Positions 1 to 6,627 of a stretch of DNA of 36,751 nt are shown one piece after another (position 1 is the stretch's first letter; every line of letters begins with the position of its first letter). The stretch covers positions 1-36,751 of the forward strand of contig CAJOIG010000001.1 in the NCBI GenBank assembly GCA_905234575.1. Direction: 5' to 3'. The notes under the pieces were generated by a model, which was given only the letters and a program-made list of their open reading frames with translations, did no database searches and was not told the origin of the DNA. The DNA comes from an uncultured Oscillospiraceae bacterium (GTDB lineage Bacteria > Bacillota > Clostridia > Oscillospirales > Oscillospiraceae). Position numbers and translations under genes: made by a program.

Positions 1-190
1 GCGAATGGACTTCGGAGGGCAATCGGAAGGCGCGGACCCAGTCGTCCCGCCCTATGTGCGACGGAGAAGGCACTCCGTGAACAAGGCCGCCGTGTGATGG
101 CACGGAGCAGAGCGGGCGCGTATCGCGTCAAGCCGGGTGGCACCGCAGGTTTTATCCTGTCCCAGCATAGTATGCTGGGGCAGTTTTTTT
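1..190 (+). promoter_or_regulatory. T-box riboswitch (tryptophan type), 5' end cut off
   Basis: A leader RNA that senses uncharged tRNA and controls the downstream trpB. The conserved T-box core GGGTGGCACCGC lies near 135-146. It is followed by an intrinsic terminator with arms at 161-169 and 171-179 and a T7 run at 184-190. The base after TGG in the T-box is C, which would pair with a G discriminator, as bacterial tRNA-Trp has. The context GCGAATGGAC at 1-10 looks like a specifier loop with TGG (Trp codon) at 6-8. Both clues agree with trpB as the target. The 5' strand of stem I lies before the window. Confidence 0.88.
161..190 (+). terminator. T-box attenuator terminator
   Basis: A near-perfect hairpin (CCCAGCA/TGCTGGG) followed by GCAG and seven T. 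It is the off-state structure of the T-box, exclusive with the antiterminator that contains the T-box core just upstream. Confidence 0.88.
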
Positions 191-210
191 ATCGGAAAGG
201 AGAGATCACG

Positions 211-246
211 ATGAATCAGTTTCCGGGCAGGCGATGGCGGCGCTGA
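211..246 (+). CDS. possible 11-codon leader peptide between T-box and trpB
   Basis: ATG with a good ribosome site (GGAAAGGAGAG) opens an 11-codon frame reading MNQFPGRRWRR. It contains one Trp and several Arg codons and lies between the T-box terminator and trpB. It could be a second regulatory layer, a relic of a gene start, or chance. No classic trp attenuator structure (tandem Trp codons plus a second terminator) is visible downstream, so function is unproven. Confidence 0.3.
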   Translation: MNQFPGRRWRR

Positions 247-304
247 CCGTTTCCGACATCCGCCGACCACCCAAACCGATCATGTAATAAAAAGGAGAAT
301 CATC

Positions 305-1693
305 ATGAGCATCAACGAAAACAAGATTCCTTATAAAATCTATCTCTCCGAGGAGGAGATCCCCCAGGCCTGGTACAACCTCCGGGCGGACATGAAGACG
401 AAGCCCGCCCCCCTGCTGAATCCCGCAACCGGCCAGCCCATGACCGCGGCCGAGCTCTCCGCCGTCTTCTGCGAGGAGCTCGTCGCCCAGGAGCTGGACA
501 ACGACACCGCCTTCATCCCCATCCCCCGGGAGATCCGGGACTTCTACAAGATGTACCGTCCCGCGCCGCTGGTCCGGGCGTACTGCCTCGAGGAGGCCCT
601 GGGCACCCCCGCGAAGATCTACTACAAATTCGAGGGCAACAACACCTCCGGCAGCCATAAGCTCAACTCCGCCATCGCCCAGGCGTATTACGCGAAGAAG
701 CAGGGCCTCAAAGGCGTCACCACCGAGACCGGCGCCGGGCAGTGGGGCACCGCGCTGTCCATGGCCTGCGCGTATCTCGGCCTCGATCTGAAGGTCTTCA
801 TGGTCAAGGTCAGCTACGAGCAGAAGCCCTTCCGCCGGGAGGTCATGCGGACCTACGGCGCGGACGTGACGCCCTCCCCCTCGAACACCACGAACGTCGG
901 GCGGAAGATCCTCGAGGAATTTCCCGGCACCACGGGCTCCCTGGGCTGCGCCATCTCCGAGGCGGTGGAGGTCGCCGTATCGAACCCCGGCTACCGCTAC
1001 GTCCTCGGCAGCGTGCTGAACCAGGTCCTGCTGCACCAGTCCGTCATCGGCCTCGAGGCCAAGGCTGCGCTGGACAAATACGGCGTGAAGCCCGACATCG
1101 TCATCGGCTGCGCCGGCGGCGGCTCGAACCTCGGAGGCCTCATCGCCCCCTTCATGGGCGAGAAGCTGCGCGGCGAGGCGGACTACCGCATCATCGCCGT
1201 GGAGCCCGCCTCCTGCCCGAGCTTCACCCGCGGCACCTTCGCCTACGACTTCTGCGACACCGGCATGATCTGCCCCCTCGCGAAGATGTACACCCTCGGC
1301 AGCTCCTTCATCCCCTCCCCGAACCACGCGGGCGGCCTGCGCTTCCACGGCATGTCCAGCATCCTCAGCCAGCTCTACCACGACGGGTACATGGAGGCCA
1401 CGTCGGTGGAGCAGACCTCCGTGTTCGAGGCCGCGGAGCGCTTCGCCCGGGTGGAGGGCATCCTGCCCGCGCCGGAGTCCGCCCACGCCATCCGCGTCGC
1501 CATCGACGAGGCCCTCAAGTGCAAGGAGACCGGCGAGGAGAAGACCATCCTCTTCGGCCTGACCGGCACCGGCTACTTCGACCTCACCGCCTACCAGAAG
1601 TTCAACGACGGCGAGATGAGCGACTACATCCCCACGGACGAGGAGCTCGCACGTTCCATCGCGATGCTTCCCCATGTCCCCGGCCAGAACTGA
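305..1693 (+). CDS. trpB: Tryptophan synthase beta subunit, TrpB2 type
   Basis: A PLP enzyme that condenses indole with serine to make tryptophan. The 462-residue length and extended N terminus fit the TrpB2 class rather than the roughly 400-residue TrpB1. The PLP lysine is K119 in GSHKLNSA. The phosphate-binding glycine loop GCAGGGSNLGG lies near 268-278, and the GAGQWG region near 143. GGAG stands 8 bases before the ATG. There is no trpA neighbour inside the window, as is common for TrpB2 genes that work apart from the alpha subunit. Control by the upstream T-box ties expression to tRNA-Trp charging. This is host chromosomal DNA, outside the prophage. Confidence 0.95.
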   Translation: MSINENKIPYKIYLSEEEIPQAWYNLRADMKTKPAPLLNPATGQPMTAAELSAVFCEELVAQELDNDTAFIPIPREIRDFYKMYRPAPLVRAYCLEEALGTPAKIYYKFEGNNTSGSHKLNSAIAQAYYAKKQGLKGVTTETGAGQWGTALSMACAYLGLDLKVFMVKVSYEQKPFRREVMRTYGADVTPSPSNTTNVGRKILEEFPGTTGSLGCAISEAVEVAVSNPGYRYVLGSVLNQVLLHQSVIGLEAKAALDKYGVKPDIVIGCAGGGSNLGGLIAPFMGEKLRGEADYRIIAVEPASCPSFTRGTFAYDFCDTGMICPLAKMYTLGSSFIPSPNHAGGLRFHGMSSILSQLYHDGYMEATSVEQTSVFEAAERFARVEGILPAPESAHAIRVAIDEALKCKETGEEKTILFGLTGTGYFDLTAYQKFNDGEMSDYIPTDEELARSIAMLPHVPGQN

Positions 1694-1712
1694 AGCACGA
1701 AAGCGCAAAAAG

Positions 1713-1746
1713 GACCCGCCATCCGACAATGGATGGCGGGTCTTTT
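1713..1746. terminator. bidirectional terminator after trpB and the original tRNA-Thr
   Basis: A perfect 12-bp stem (1713-1724 with 1731-1742) with a TTTT run on the plus strand and AAAAA on the other side. It can end trpB on the plus strand. Before phage integration it would also have ended the tRNA-Thr transcript on the minus strand. Confidence 0.85.
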
Positions 1747-1794
1747 CGCTGGAGCTAGTGGCCAGACTCGAACTGGCGACCTGCTGATTACGAA
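1743..1794. other. attL: stranded 3' part of tRNA-Thr
   Basis: A 52-bp match to 36520-36571 with only four differences. Read on the minus strand it is the 3' end of a tRNA-Thr: anticodon-loop end, variable loop, T arm, acceptor strand and CCA. The uninterrupted 18-bp core at 1777-1794 (CGACCTGCTGATTACGAA) is the likely strand-exchange zone. The four differences are two compensated pairs in the T stem (GCCAG/CTGGC here, GGGAG/CTCCC in attR). Similarity ends after 1794, where phage DNA begins. Confidence 0.9.
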
Positions 1795-1914
1795 CCGGTC
1801 CGCGGAGACCGCGCGGTTATTGCGGTTCGCCCGCAATCCCTTGCGCCGTGCGGGGTTGACGGTTTGCCGCAGAGCGCAAGGCCGCGCCATAAAACGCCGC
1901 ACGGACGGCCCTGG
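1795..1914. other. structured noncoding phage end between attL and integrase
   Basis: No gene seen. Two hairpins stand out: 1819-1825 with 1831-1837 (ATTGCGG/CCGCAAT), and 1839-1853 with 1867-1881 (CCTTGCGC plus TGCGG against CCGCA plus GCGCAAGG). They lie downstream of the leftward integrase gene and could slow or end its transcript, but neither has a T run on the minus strand. Confidence 0.5.
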
Positions 1915-1955
1915 AAATGGGGTAACGAGTCAACGCAGGGGGTACAAATGGGGTA
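1915..1955 (+). repeat. integrase arm-type repeats, left (P arm)
   Basis: AAATGGGGTA occurs exactly at 1915-1924 and 1946-1955, with a weaker GCAGGGGGTA at 1935-1944 between them. The same 10-mer is present beside attR. Copies only at both prophage ends, next to the integrase gene and the att core, fit arm-binding sites for the N-terminal domain of a lambda-type integrase. The second copy touches the integrase stop codon. Confidence 0.72.
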
Positions 1956-3140
1956 TTATTTTGCAGGCTCGAAGGCAGCCAAAACTCCCGCGGCGAGCTC
2001 CGCCGGAGTGGCCTTCTGCAGGCTCGTGTAAATACGCAGTGTAATATCCGGGCTCGAATGCCCGGCCAGGTACTGGACGCGCTTGAGATCCATTCCCGAG
2101 AGCACCAGGCGCGTGACATAGGTATGCCGCAGGGTGTGCGGCGTCGGCATCGTGTCCAGGGTCACGGTCATTCTGTGCTTCGGGATCTTCTCCCCCAGGC
2201 GGCGCCCGGAGGCCGTACTGCGGGTGCGGATCGTCTCCCACCGGCGCCGGAACGCAGTGTAGCTTACCGGGCCGCCCTTGTCGTCACAATACACATACAG
2301 CTCCCGGAGCTTCTCGAGCTTCGCGGCCTCGCTGCCGCGGAGCTTTTTCATCTGCGCGGCACGGAGTCCGTGCAGATATTGCACGAGCTGCGGCGGGATC
2401 GGGATGTCCCGCCGGGCCGCCGCGGTCTTGAGCTCATCGCTCACCTCGGGCTTATGGGCATCCGGCCAGCGGCAGCCGCGCCGGACCTCGATGTAGGGCG
2501 CGTCCCCGTCCAGGTGGACGCAATCCCAGCGGAGGCCGCAGATCTCCCCGCGGCGCATCCCGGTATAGAGTCCCAGCATGACAAACGGCTCCACCTTCAG
2601 CCCGCGCACGGCCTCCAGCAGCGCCGCCTGCTGGGCGTCCGTGAGGGCCGCCTTCGGCGCCGGGGCCTCTCCCCCAGCCTTGATCTTGACGGACGGGTCC
2701 TTCGGGATCACGTCGGCGTCGGCGGCCGCGCTGAAAAGCTGCTTTAGAACCATCACCGTGTCCTTCTGGGTCCGGCGGCTGAGGTGCGCCCGGGTGGCCA
2801 GCACGTCCAGGAGATCGTCCTTTGTGATCTCCGCCATGGGCTTGCCGCCGATGACCGGGCAGATGATGTTATTGACCTGGTAGGCGTAGGACTTGCGCTG
2901 GCCCTCGCTCAAATGCGGAGCGCGCCGGGCGTACCAGGCCGCGGCGTACTCATAGACATACATTTCCTTCGGCGGCACGCTGCCGGCGACGAGCTCCGTC
3001 TTGCGCCGCTGGACCTTCTCGGCCAGTTCCGGGAGGGTTCTGCCGTAAACGTCCTCCGTCCGGCCGTCCGGGCGGGTGATCCGCTGCCGGTAATACTGCC
3101 CGCCGGGGCCGTATGCTTTTTTACGCTTTTTCGGCGGCAT
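1956..3140 (-). CDS. int: Tyrosine site-specific integrase
   Basis: Phage integrase that recombines attP with attB in tRNA-Thr and, with an excision factor, reverses it. The 394-residue form starts at MPPKKRKK, which has AAAGGA upstream; a longer in-frame start lacks a good ribosome site and would run through the 17-bp palindrome. The basic N terminus (1-60) suits an arm-binding domain, followed by a SAM-like core-binding domain (about 60-150) and a catalytic domain. Catalytic residues visible: R196 (TGMRRGE), K238, H335 and R338 (HTLRHTY), H361 (LAGHSS), and the nucleophile Y371 (IYTS). It is complete and sits at the attL end, as usual for tRNA-directed integrases. Confidence 0.96.
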   Translation of the reverse strand: MPPKKRKKAYGPGGQYYRQRITRPDGRTEDVYGRTLPELAEKVQRRKTELVAGSVPPKEMYVYEYAAAWYARRAPHLSEGQRKSYAYQVNNIICPVIGGKPMAEITKDDLLDVLATRAHLSRRTQKDTVMVLKQLFSAAADADVIPKDPSVKIKAGGEAPAPKAALTDAQQAALLEAVRGLKVEPFVMLGLYTGMRRGEICGLRWDCVHLDGDAPYIEVRRGCRWPDAHKPEVSDELKTAAARRDIPIPPQLVQYLHGLRAAQMKKLRGSEAAKLEKLRELYVYCDDKGGPVSYTAFRRRWETIRTRSTASGRRLGEKIPKHRMTVTLDTMPTPHTLRHTYVTRLVLSGMDLKRVQYLAGHSSPDITLRIYTSLQKATPAELAAGVLAAFEPAK

Positions 3141-3153
3141 GGACGGTCCTTTC

Positions 3154-3170
3154 GTGCCCGATTCGGGCAC
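3154..3170. repeat. 17-bp palindrome, copy 1 (7-3-7)
   Basis: GTGCCCGATTCGGGCAC, a perfect 7-bp inverted repeat with a 3-base loop, 13 bases before the integrase ATG. An identical copy is at 4988-5004. It may be an operator for a dimeric repressor or an RNA hairpin in the 5' leader. There is no T run on the gene-sense strand, so it is not an ordinary terminator. Confidence 0.85.
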
Positions 3171-3176
3171 ATGATC

Positions 3177-3527
3177 TTATTGATGGCCGGTGGTAGTCTG
3201 CATGCCCGCGCGGATCGCGGCGACATCCAGGCAAAGCCCCATCAGCTGCGTCCGCTGGGTCTCCGTATCCTCCACGAGGGCGCCGAAGGCGTACAGGAGG
3301 AGCCCGTTCATCCAGCCGATCAGCGTGCCGGCCAGGGTGCACACCACCAACGGGACGGCGAAGTCCGCCGTGGAGCGCTCCATGATGACCCCCATCGCCA
3401 GGAGCTCATCGGTCTGGGCGCTGACCAGCCCGCCGACAACCAGGCCCGCCAGGAAGCCGACCAGGATGTCCAGGATCAGGATGATAGTCGCCAGGGTCTT
3501 CAGCTGCTTGCCGGGGTTCTTAAACAT
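3177..3527 (-). CDS. Small integral membrane protein of the lysogeny module
   Basis: 116 residues with two hydrophobic segments (about 11-34 and 58-85) and a charged C-terminal tail (86-116). A strong AAGGAGG site precedes the ATG. It lies between integrase and repressor, a slot where temperate phages often keep lysogenic-conversion or superinfection-exclusion genes expressed from the prophage. I do not recognise a family. Membrane location is clear from hydropathy; an exclusion role is inference from position only. Confidence 0.78.
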   Translation of the reverse strand: MFKNPGKQLKTLATIILILDILVGFLAGLVVGGLVSAQTDELLAMGVIMERSTADFAVPLVVCTLAGTLIGWMNGLLLYAFGALVEDTETQRTQLMGLCLDVAAIRAGMQTTTGHQ

Positions 3528-3570
3528 GGGAGGACCTCCTTAGGGCTCTTTGGTTTGCCCGCGGGCATGT

Positions 3571-4002
3571 TTACAACCGCAGGCCGGGGGTTTTCTGCCC
3601 GGCGCGGAAGCGGCGGCCGCAGCTGAGGCAGGTGGAATAAACCGTCTGGCTGCCGATGCCGCCGGAGGCCATGCCGATGGCCGCGCCGATCGCAAGCCCG
3701 CCGAACGCTCCGAGCCAGAAGCCCGCGCCGCCCAGCACCAGCGCCCAGAACAGGCCGCGCCCGACTTTGTACCCGCGCTTGTTCGCCGAGAGGCTGGTGC
3801 CTCCGCAGAAGGGACAGCAGGCAATGCCCTGGGCTCGCTTTTTCTGCATATCTGCCTCCCGGCGTTTTCGGTCATCGAGCTGGCGCTGAACAGCCGGGCG
3901 CAGCAGCGTCTTGCCCTCTTTTTTCTTGACAATGACCGTCGGAATGATCATGAGGGCGAAAAAGCCCAACACGATCAGAACGGACAGCAAGCCGGCGTTC
4001 AT
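3571..4002 (-). CDS. Membrane protein with split zinc-ribbon cysteines
   Basis: 143 residues: an N-terminal hydrophobic helix (4-25), a basic stretch with likely helix (26-58), a first CxxC (C63, C66 in CPFCGG), a glycine-rich hydrophobic hairpin (about 83-112), and a second CxxC (C125, C128 in CLSCGRRF). The two cysteine pairs could form one zinc ribbon interrupted by the membrane hairpin. Its ATG overlaps the stop of the upstream exonuclease gene (ATGA), so the two are translationally coupled. Function unknown; the coupling suggests joint work with the exonuclease-BRCT protein. Confidence 0.8.
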   Translation of the reverse strand: MNAGLLSVLIVLGFFALMIIPTVIVKKKEGKTLLRPAVQRQLDDRKRREADMQKKRAQGIACCPFCGGTSLSANKRGYKVGRGLFWALVLGGAGFWLGAFGGLAIGAAIGMASGGIGSQTVYSTCLSCGRRFRAGQKTPGLRL

Positions 4003-4967
4003 GGCGCTGCGGCGCTGACGCCGACAATGGCCAGGAACTCGTCCTCGCCGATGATGCGAATTTGCGCGGCCCCGGATTCGTTCAGGGCATAGGCTTTCTC
4101 TTCCTTCGCGCTCATTCCGTCGTCGCCTACCAGCGCCATGTCCTGTCTGCCGACCACAAGTATGTTAGTTAGCTTACTTACGCTCGATCTGACTACAGCA
4201 CCGGCATTGACGGCCAACTGCGCGGCTTCTTTTCTCTCCATGCGCATCTCACCGGTGAAGACAATGGTCTTCCCGCATAAAGGGCCTCCCTCTGCGCCAT
4301 CGGCACAGGGTTGCAGATCGCTGACGCGGAAACTGGCGGTGGAGGGTATCTTCCAACTGCCGCCAATGGCCCGGATCGGCTTCAACTCCGAATAGACCCG
4401 CCTGTCGATGGGCTGCTTTGCCAGCAGCTCCCAGAGGGTCTCACAGCCCAGCGCCCGGATGCCCAGGACGGTAATATTCGCGCACATGGCGGCATCGGCC
4501 AGCGCGTCGTGATGCGTAAAGCCCTCAAGATTGATACCCATCTCTTTTGCGCAGTTATCCAGGGACAGACTGCCAGACACGAAATACCTGGCAATATCCA
4601 TGGAGTTGACATACACGAAGTCGGGAAACTCCGCCGCGTCCGAAGCCATACGCAGCACCGACATATCGAACTGGGGATTATGTGCCACGACGGGCACATG
4701 AGGGTCGAAGAACCGCGATATTTCCGGCAGCAGATCAGCAAAGGCAGGCGCGTTTTCCGTCTGCTTCGGCGTGATCCCGTGTATCTCTATGTTGTGCGCA
4801 TCATACACATTTTGGGGCGGCTGGATCAGCGAATAGAATTGATCCACGATATGCACGCCCGATACCGCAACGATGCCGACGGCGCAGGCGCTCGAAATGC
4901 GGGCTGTCGCCGTCTCGAAGTCTATGGCGATGAAATCAGGCGCTTGGTTCTCTGAGTTTTCAGTCAT
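3999..4967 (-). CDS. DEDDh 3'-5' exonuclease with C-terminal BRCT domain
   Basis: 322 residues. Residues 11-165 form a DnaQ/epsilon-type exonuclease with the metal residues D16 and E18 (DFET), D101 (HNPQFD), H153 and D158 (HHDALAD). Residues of about 226-310 form a BRCT domain (GGPLCGKTIVFTGEM, then a SKLTNILVV stretch), the kind found in NAD-dependent ligase and in bacterial exonuclease-BRCT proteins. It would trim DNA 3' ends and bind DNA ends or a partner through BRCT. The ribosome site is GAGGGGG. It is expressed with two membrane-protein genes from the prophage strand, not with the replication operon, so a lysogeny-stage role (repair, exclusion or defence) is more likely than phage replication; that is inference. 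Confidence 0.88.
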   Translation of the reverse strand: MTENSENQAPDFIAIDFETATARISSACAVGIVAVSGVHIVDQFYSLIQPPQNVYDAHNIEIHGITPKQTENAPAFADLLPEISRFFDPHVPVVAHNPQFDMSVLRMASDAAEFPDFVYVNSMDIARYFVSGSLSLDNCAKEMGINLEGFTHHDALADAAMCANITVLGIRALGCETLWELLAKQPIDRRVYSELKPIRAIGGSWKIPSTASFRVSDLQPCADGAEGGPLCGKTIVFTGEMRMERKEAAQLAVNAGAVVRSSVSKLTNILVVGRQDMALVGDDGMSAKEEKAYALNESGAAQIRIIGEDEFLAIVGVSAAAP

Positions 4968-4987
4968 GCCGGTCCCCCTCTCTCCGT

Positions 4988-5004
4988 GTGCCCGATTCGG
5001 GCAC
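4988..5004. repeat. 17-bp palindrome, copy 2 (7-3-7)
   Basis: Identical to the palindrome at 3154-3170. It lies between the repressor stop and the exonuclease start, 20 bases before that ATG. On the plus strand it is followed by CG and seven T, so it could end antisense (plus-strand) transcription. On the gene strand it lacks a T run. Confidence 0.85.
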
Positions 5005-5016
5005 CGTTTTTTTATA

Positions 5017-5352
5017 TTATGCGGATTGCGTCTCCGTCGCGGAGGACTCGTCTTGCCAGAAGGGGTCCAGGGCCAGGCGCACCATGTCCCGCGTGTGATC
5101 GTCGGCGCGGCGGTGCGCGATGATCAGGCTCTCCTCCTCCGGCGTGAGCTGGAGCCCGCCCGTCGGGCTGCGCCCCAAAAGGTAATCCGCGGTGCAATCA
5201 AAGATGTCACAGAGACGGCAAATAACAGAGGAGTCAATATTGTTGTGACCTGTTTCATAATGACCTATCGTCTGTCGGACTGAGTTCAAACGCTCTGCTA
5301 AATCATCCTGCGTCCAGCCCTTTGCCTGCCGGAGATCTTTAATTCGGTTCAT
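5017..5352 (-). CDS. XRE-family phage repressor (cI-like)
   Basis: 111 residues with a helix-turn-helix at about 5-57 (IKDLRQAKGWTQDDLAERL, then VRQTIGHYETG) and the usual XRE ending CDIFDCTADYLLG. It lacks a peptidase or LexA-like C-terminal domain, so induction would not be by self-cleavage. I start it at MNRIKD because GAGGTG is a well-spaced ribosome site for that ATG, while the GTG three codons earlier overlaps that site. It is divergent from the early operon across three matching operators and is the prime candidate for the lysogeny repressor. Confidence 0.9.
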   Translation of the reverse strand: MNRIKDLRQAKGWTQDDLAERLNSVRQTIGHYETGHNNIDSSVICRLCDIFDCTADYLLGRSPTGGLQLTPEEESLIIAHRRADDHTRDMVRLALDPFWQDESSATETQSA

Positions 5353-5382
5353 TCCCCACACCTCTATATAGCTTTAGTGAAA

Positions 5383-5388
5383 ATTATA
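5383..5388 (-). promoter_or_regulatory. -10 box of the repressor promoter (predicted)
   Basis: TATAAT on the minus strand, about 30 bases upstream of the repressor ATG. No good -35 element is found at normal spacing, so activation by the repressor bound at the operator near 5424 is plausible. Confidence 0.5.
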
Positions 5389-5416
5389 CAGTGTCAACCC
5401 TGCAATTTCATTAATT

Positions 5417-5431
5417 GCTATAAAACATAGC
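5417..5431. promoter_or_regulatory. Operator 1, GCTATAAAACATAGC
   Basis: A 15-bp inverted repeat with 5-bp arms, one of three matching sites. The consensus is GCTATNAANCRTAGC. It lies nearest the repressor promoter. Confidence 0.78.
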
Positions 5432-5449
5432 GGAAAAATGTTAATACAC

Positions 5450-5479
5450 TTGACAAAGCTATTAATCGTAGCATATTAT
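5450..5479 (+). promoter_or_regulatory. Rightward early promoter (PR-like)
   Basis: TTGACA at 5450-5455 and TATTAT at 5474-5479 with an 18-bp spacer. Operator 2 covers the spacer and operator 3 the expected start site, so repressor binding should silence the early operon. Confidence 0.8.
5458..5472. promoter_or_regulatory. Operator 2, GCTATTAATCGTAGC
   Basis: Second of three 15-bp operators, inside the spacer of the rightward promoter. It is 41 bp centre to centre from operator 1. Confidence 0.78.
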
Positions 5480-5487
5480 TAACTCGC

Positions 5488-5502
5488 GCTATGAAACGTA
5501 GC
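5488..5502. promoter_or_regulatory. Operator 3, GCTATGAAACGTAGC
   Basis: Third operator, 30 bp from operator 2, over the likely transcription start of the early operon. Confidence 0.78.
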
Positions 5503-5628
5503 GTTTCTTCTCCCCGCCTTCCGAGGGTCCCTTGACGCCATTCGGGGTCCGGGCGCCCGCCGTCTTTTTCATACCCTTCTCCGGCGAGGCGCCCAGGCGA
5601 GGCGGGAGACAGACAGGAGGCGCGCACC

Positions 5629-5877
5629 ATGGGCAAGGGACCAAAACCAAACGCAAACCCCGCCCAGCTCCGGGCCGCGAAGGCCGAGGGCATGGACATC
5701 ACGATGGTCTTTTGCCTGACCGTCCTCGCGGACAAGTACGGCTTCGACCGGGAGGCCCTCAAGGGCTTTTTGACCCACATCAAGGACCTGTCCGAGGGGA
5801 TCACCCGGGGATATATCCAATACAAGGACCTGCACCGCGTCCTGGTGGACGAGCAGGATCTCGACTGGAGGAGCTGA
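5629..5877 (+). CDS. Hypothetical early phage protein, first gene of the early operon
   Basis: 82 residues, MGKGPKPNANPAQLRAAK at the N terminus and a helical body; no recognised domain. AGGAGG stands just before the ATG. As the first gene under the repressed promoter it could be an early regulator. No cysteines except one, no membrane segment. Confidence 0.8.
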   Translation: MGKGPKPNANPAQLRAAKAEGMDITMVFCLTVLADKYGFDREALKGFLTHIKDLSEGITRGYIQYKDLHRVLVDEQDLDWRS

Positions 5878-5879
5878 CA

Positions 5880-5992
5880 ATGATGCTCAAGGGCTGGATC
5901 GCTATTACTGCGTCTGCGCGGCGGGCGCGCTGCTCGTAAAGCCGGCGGCGTCGATCCTCATGATCGCCGCGGCGATGGTGCTGACGCGATGA
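5880..5992 (+). pseudogene. Small membrane protein gene with an apparent 1-base deletion
   Basis: ATG with a good GGAGGAG site opens a frame that stops after 19 codons. The -1 frame over the same stretch continues as a hydrophobic peptide (AAGALLVKPAASILMIAAAM) and ends exactly on the ATGA start of the next gene. Adding one base after codon 4 or 5 (in AAGGGC) would give one 37-residue membrane protein. Either a real frameshift or a sequencing error in a G run. Confidence 0.42.
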
Positions 5993-6081
5993 ACGACACC
6001 GTCTGGGGGCTGATCGCCGGGTCGATCCTCGGGATCCTCGTGTGCGTGGTCTGGCCCCTGGTCATGGGCTGGGCCGCCTGA
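5989..6081 (+). CDS. 30-residue single-span membrane peptide
   Basis: ATG overlaps the stop of the preceding frame (ATGA). The product, starting MNDTVWGLIAGSILGILVC, is nearly all one hydrophobic helix. Tiny membrane peptides like this are common in early operons of clostridial phages; function unknown. Confidence 0.6.
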   Translation: MNDTVWGLIAGSILGILVCVVWPLVMGWAA

Positions 6082-6187
6082 CCGCTGCACGATGCGGGCC
6101 GCATAGCTCCGGGGAAAACGATTTGAACAGCCAGCGACAATGGAATATCCCCCGGCCCGTATCGTGGAGCGGTCAGCGCTCCGAATA

Positions 6188-6198
6188 TCACGAGAACA
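6188..6198 (+). repeat. TCACGAGAACA repeat, copy 1
   Basis: An 11-bp element just before the ribosome site of the next gene. Exact copies are at 6618-6628 and 8833-8843, all in gaps of the early operon. A one-mismatch form spans the ATG of parA (11275-11285). Confidence 0.6.
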
Positions 6199-6210
6199 AG
6201 GAGCTGCAGC

Positions 6211-6405
6211 ATGAAGATCAAAGATTTGAAGAAGGGCGACTTTTTCACCCGCACCCCGAACCCGGACCCGAAGGACAGCCAGGTATGGATCCGCGGGGAC
6301 TATGACCGCGAGGCGAAGCGCTACGAGTGCACGCGCTTTGACAACATCTGCGTCTCGGTCCTCCTTCCGGGGGACAAGGATGTTTACACCGAGTTTGTGT
6401 TCTGA
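6211..6405 (+). CDS. Hypothetical phage protein, MKIKDLKKGDFFT family
   Basis: 64 residues, compact and beta-rich, opening MKIKDLKKGDFFTRTP. This opening recurs in small proteins of Firmicute phages; no function is known to me. AAGGAG precedes the ATG. It shows no membrane segment and no metal ligand cluster. Confidence 0.82.
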   Translation: MKIKDLKKGDFFTRTPNPDPKDSQVWIRGDYDREAKRYECTRFDNICVSVLLPGDKDVYTEFVF

Positions 6406-6418
6406 GGAGGACAACGGC

Positions 6419-6607
6419 ATGACAGACGACAAATTGCTCGCCGCGCAGGAGCGGATCATGGAGGCCGTGTGCGACCTCTGTCACTGGCCCTACGAGTACA
6501 GGGCCGCGGACGAGGAGACCATGCACGCCGAGAAGTGCGCGATCTGCCCGGCGGCCCAGCGCGTGGAGGAGGTCCTCCGGGAGGCGGGCAAGATCGAGGA
6601 AACCTGA
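6419..6607 (+). CDS. Small Cys-rich phage protein (possible zinc binding)
   Basis: 62 residues with CDLCHWP near 18-24, CAIC near 40-43 and a His between, enough for one zinc site. The rest is helical. GAGGAGG precedes the ATG. A similar Cys-rich small protein is common in the early operons of clostridial prophages; function unknown. Confidence 0.8.
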   Translation: MTDDKLLAAQERIMEAVCDLCHWPYEYRAADEETMHAEKCAICPAAQRVEEVLREAGKIEET

Positions 6608-6627
6608 AAGGAGGCTGTCACGAGAAC

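Noticed and set aside
206..1729. A 507-codon open frame on the minus strand over trpB, and similar long frames at 17406-18941, 19327-21093, 24589-26358, 27181-28797 and 30370-32694
   Set aside because: They are antisense shadows of clear genes in high-G+C DNA: low-complexity, His/Asp/Val/Leu-rich, no known domains, no ribosome sites.
1795..1914. A second tRNA or tRNA-like gene in the hairpin-rich left end
   Set aside because: The two hairpins do not assemble into a cloverleaf and there is no CCA-like end.
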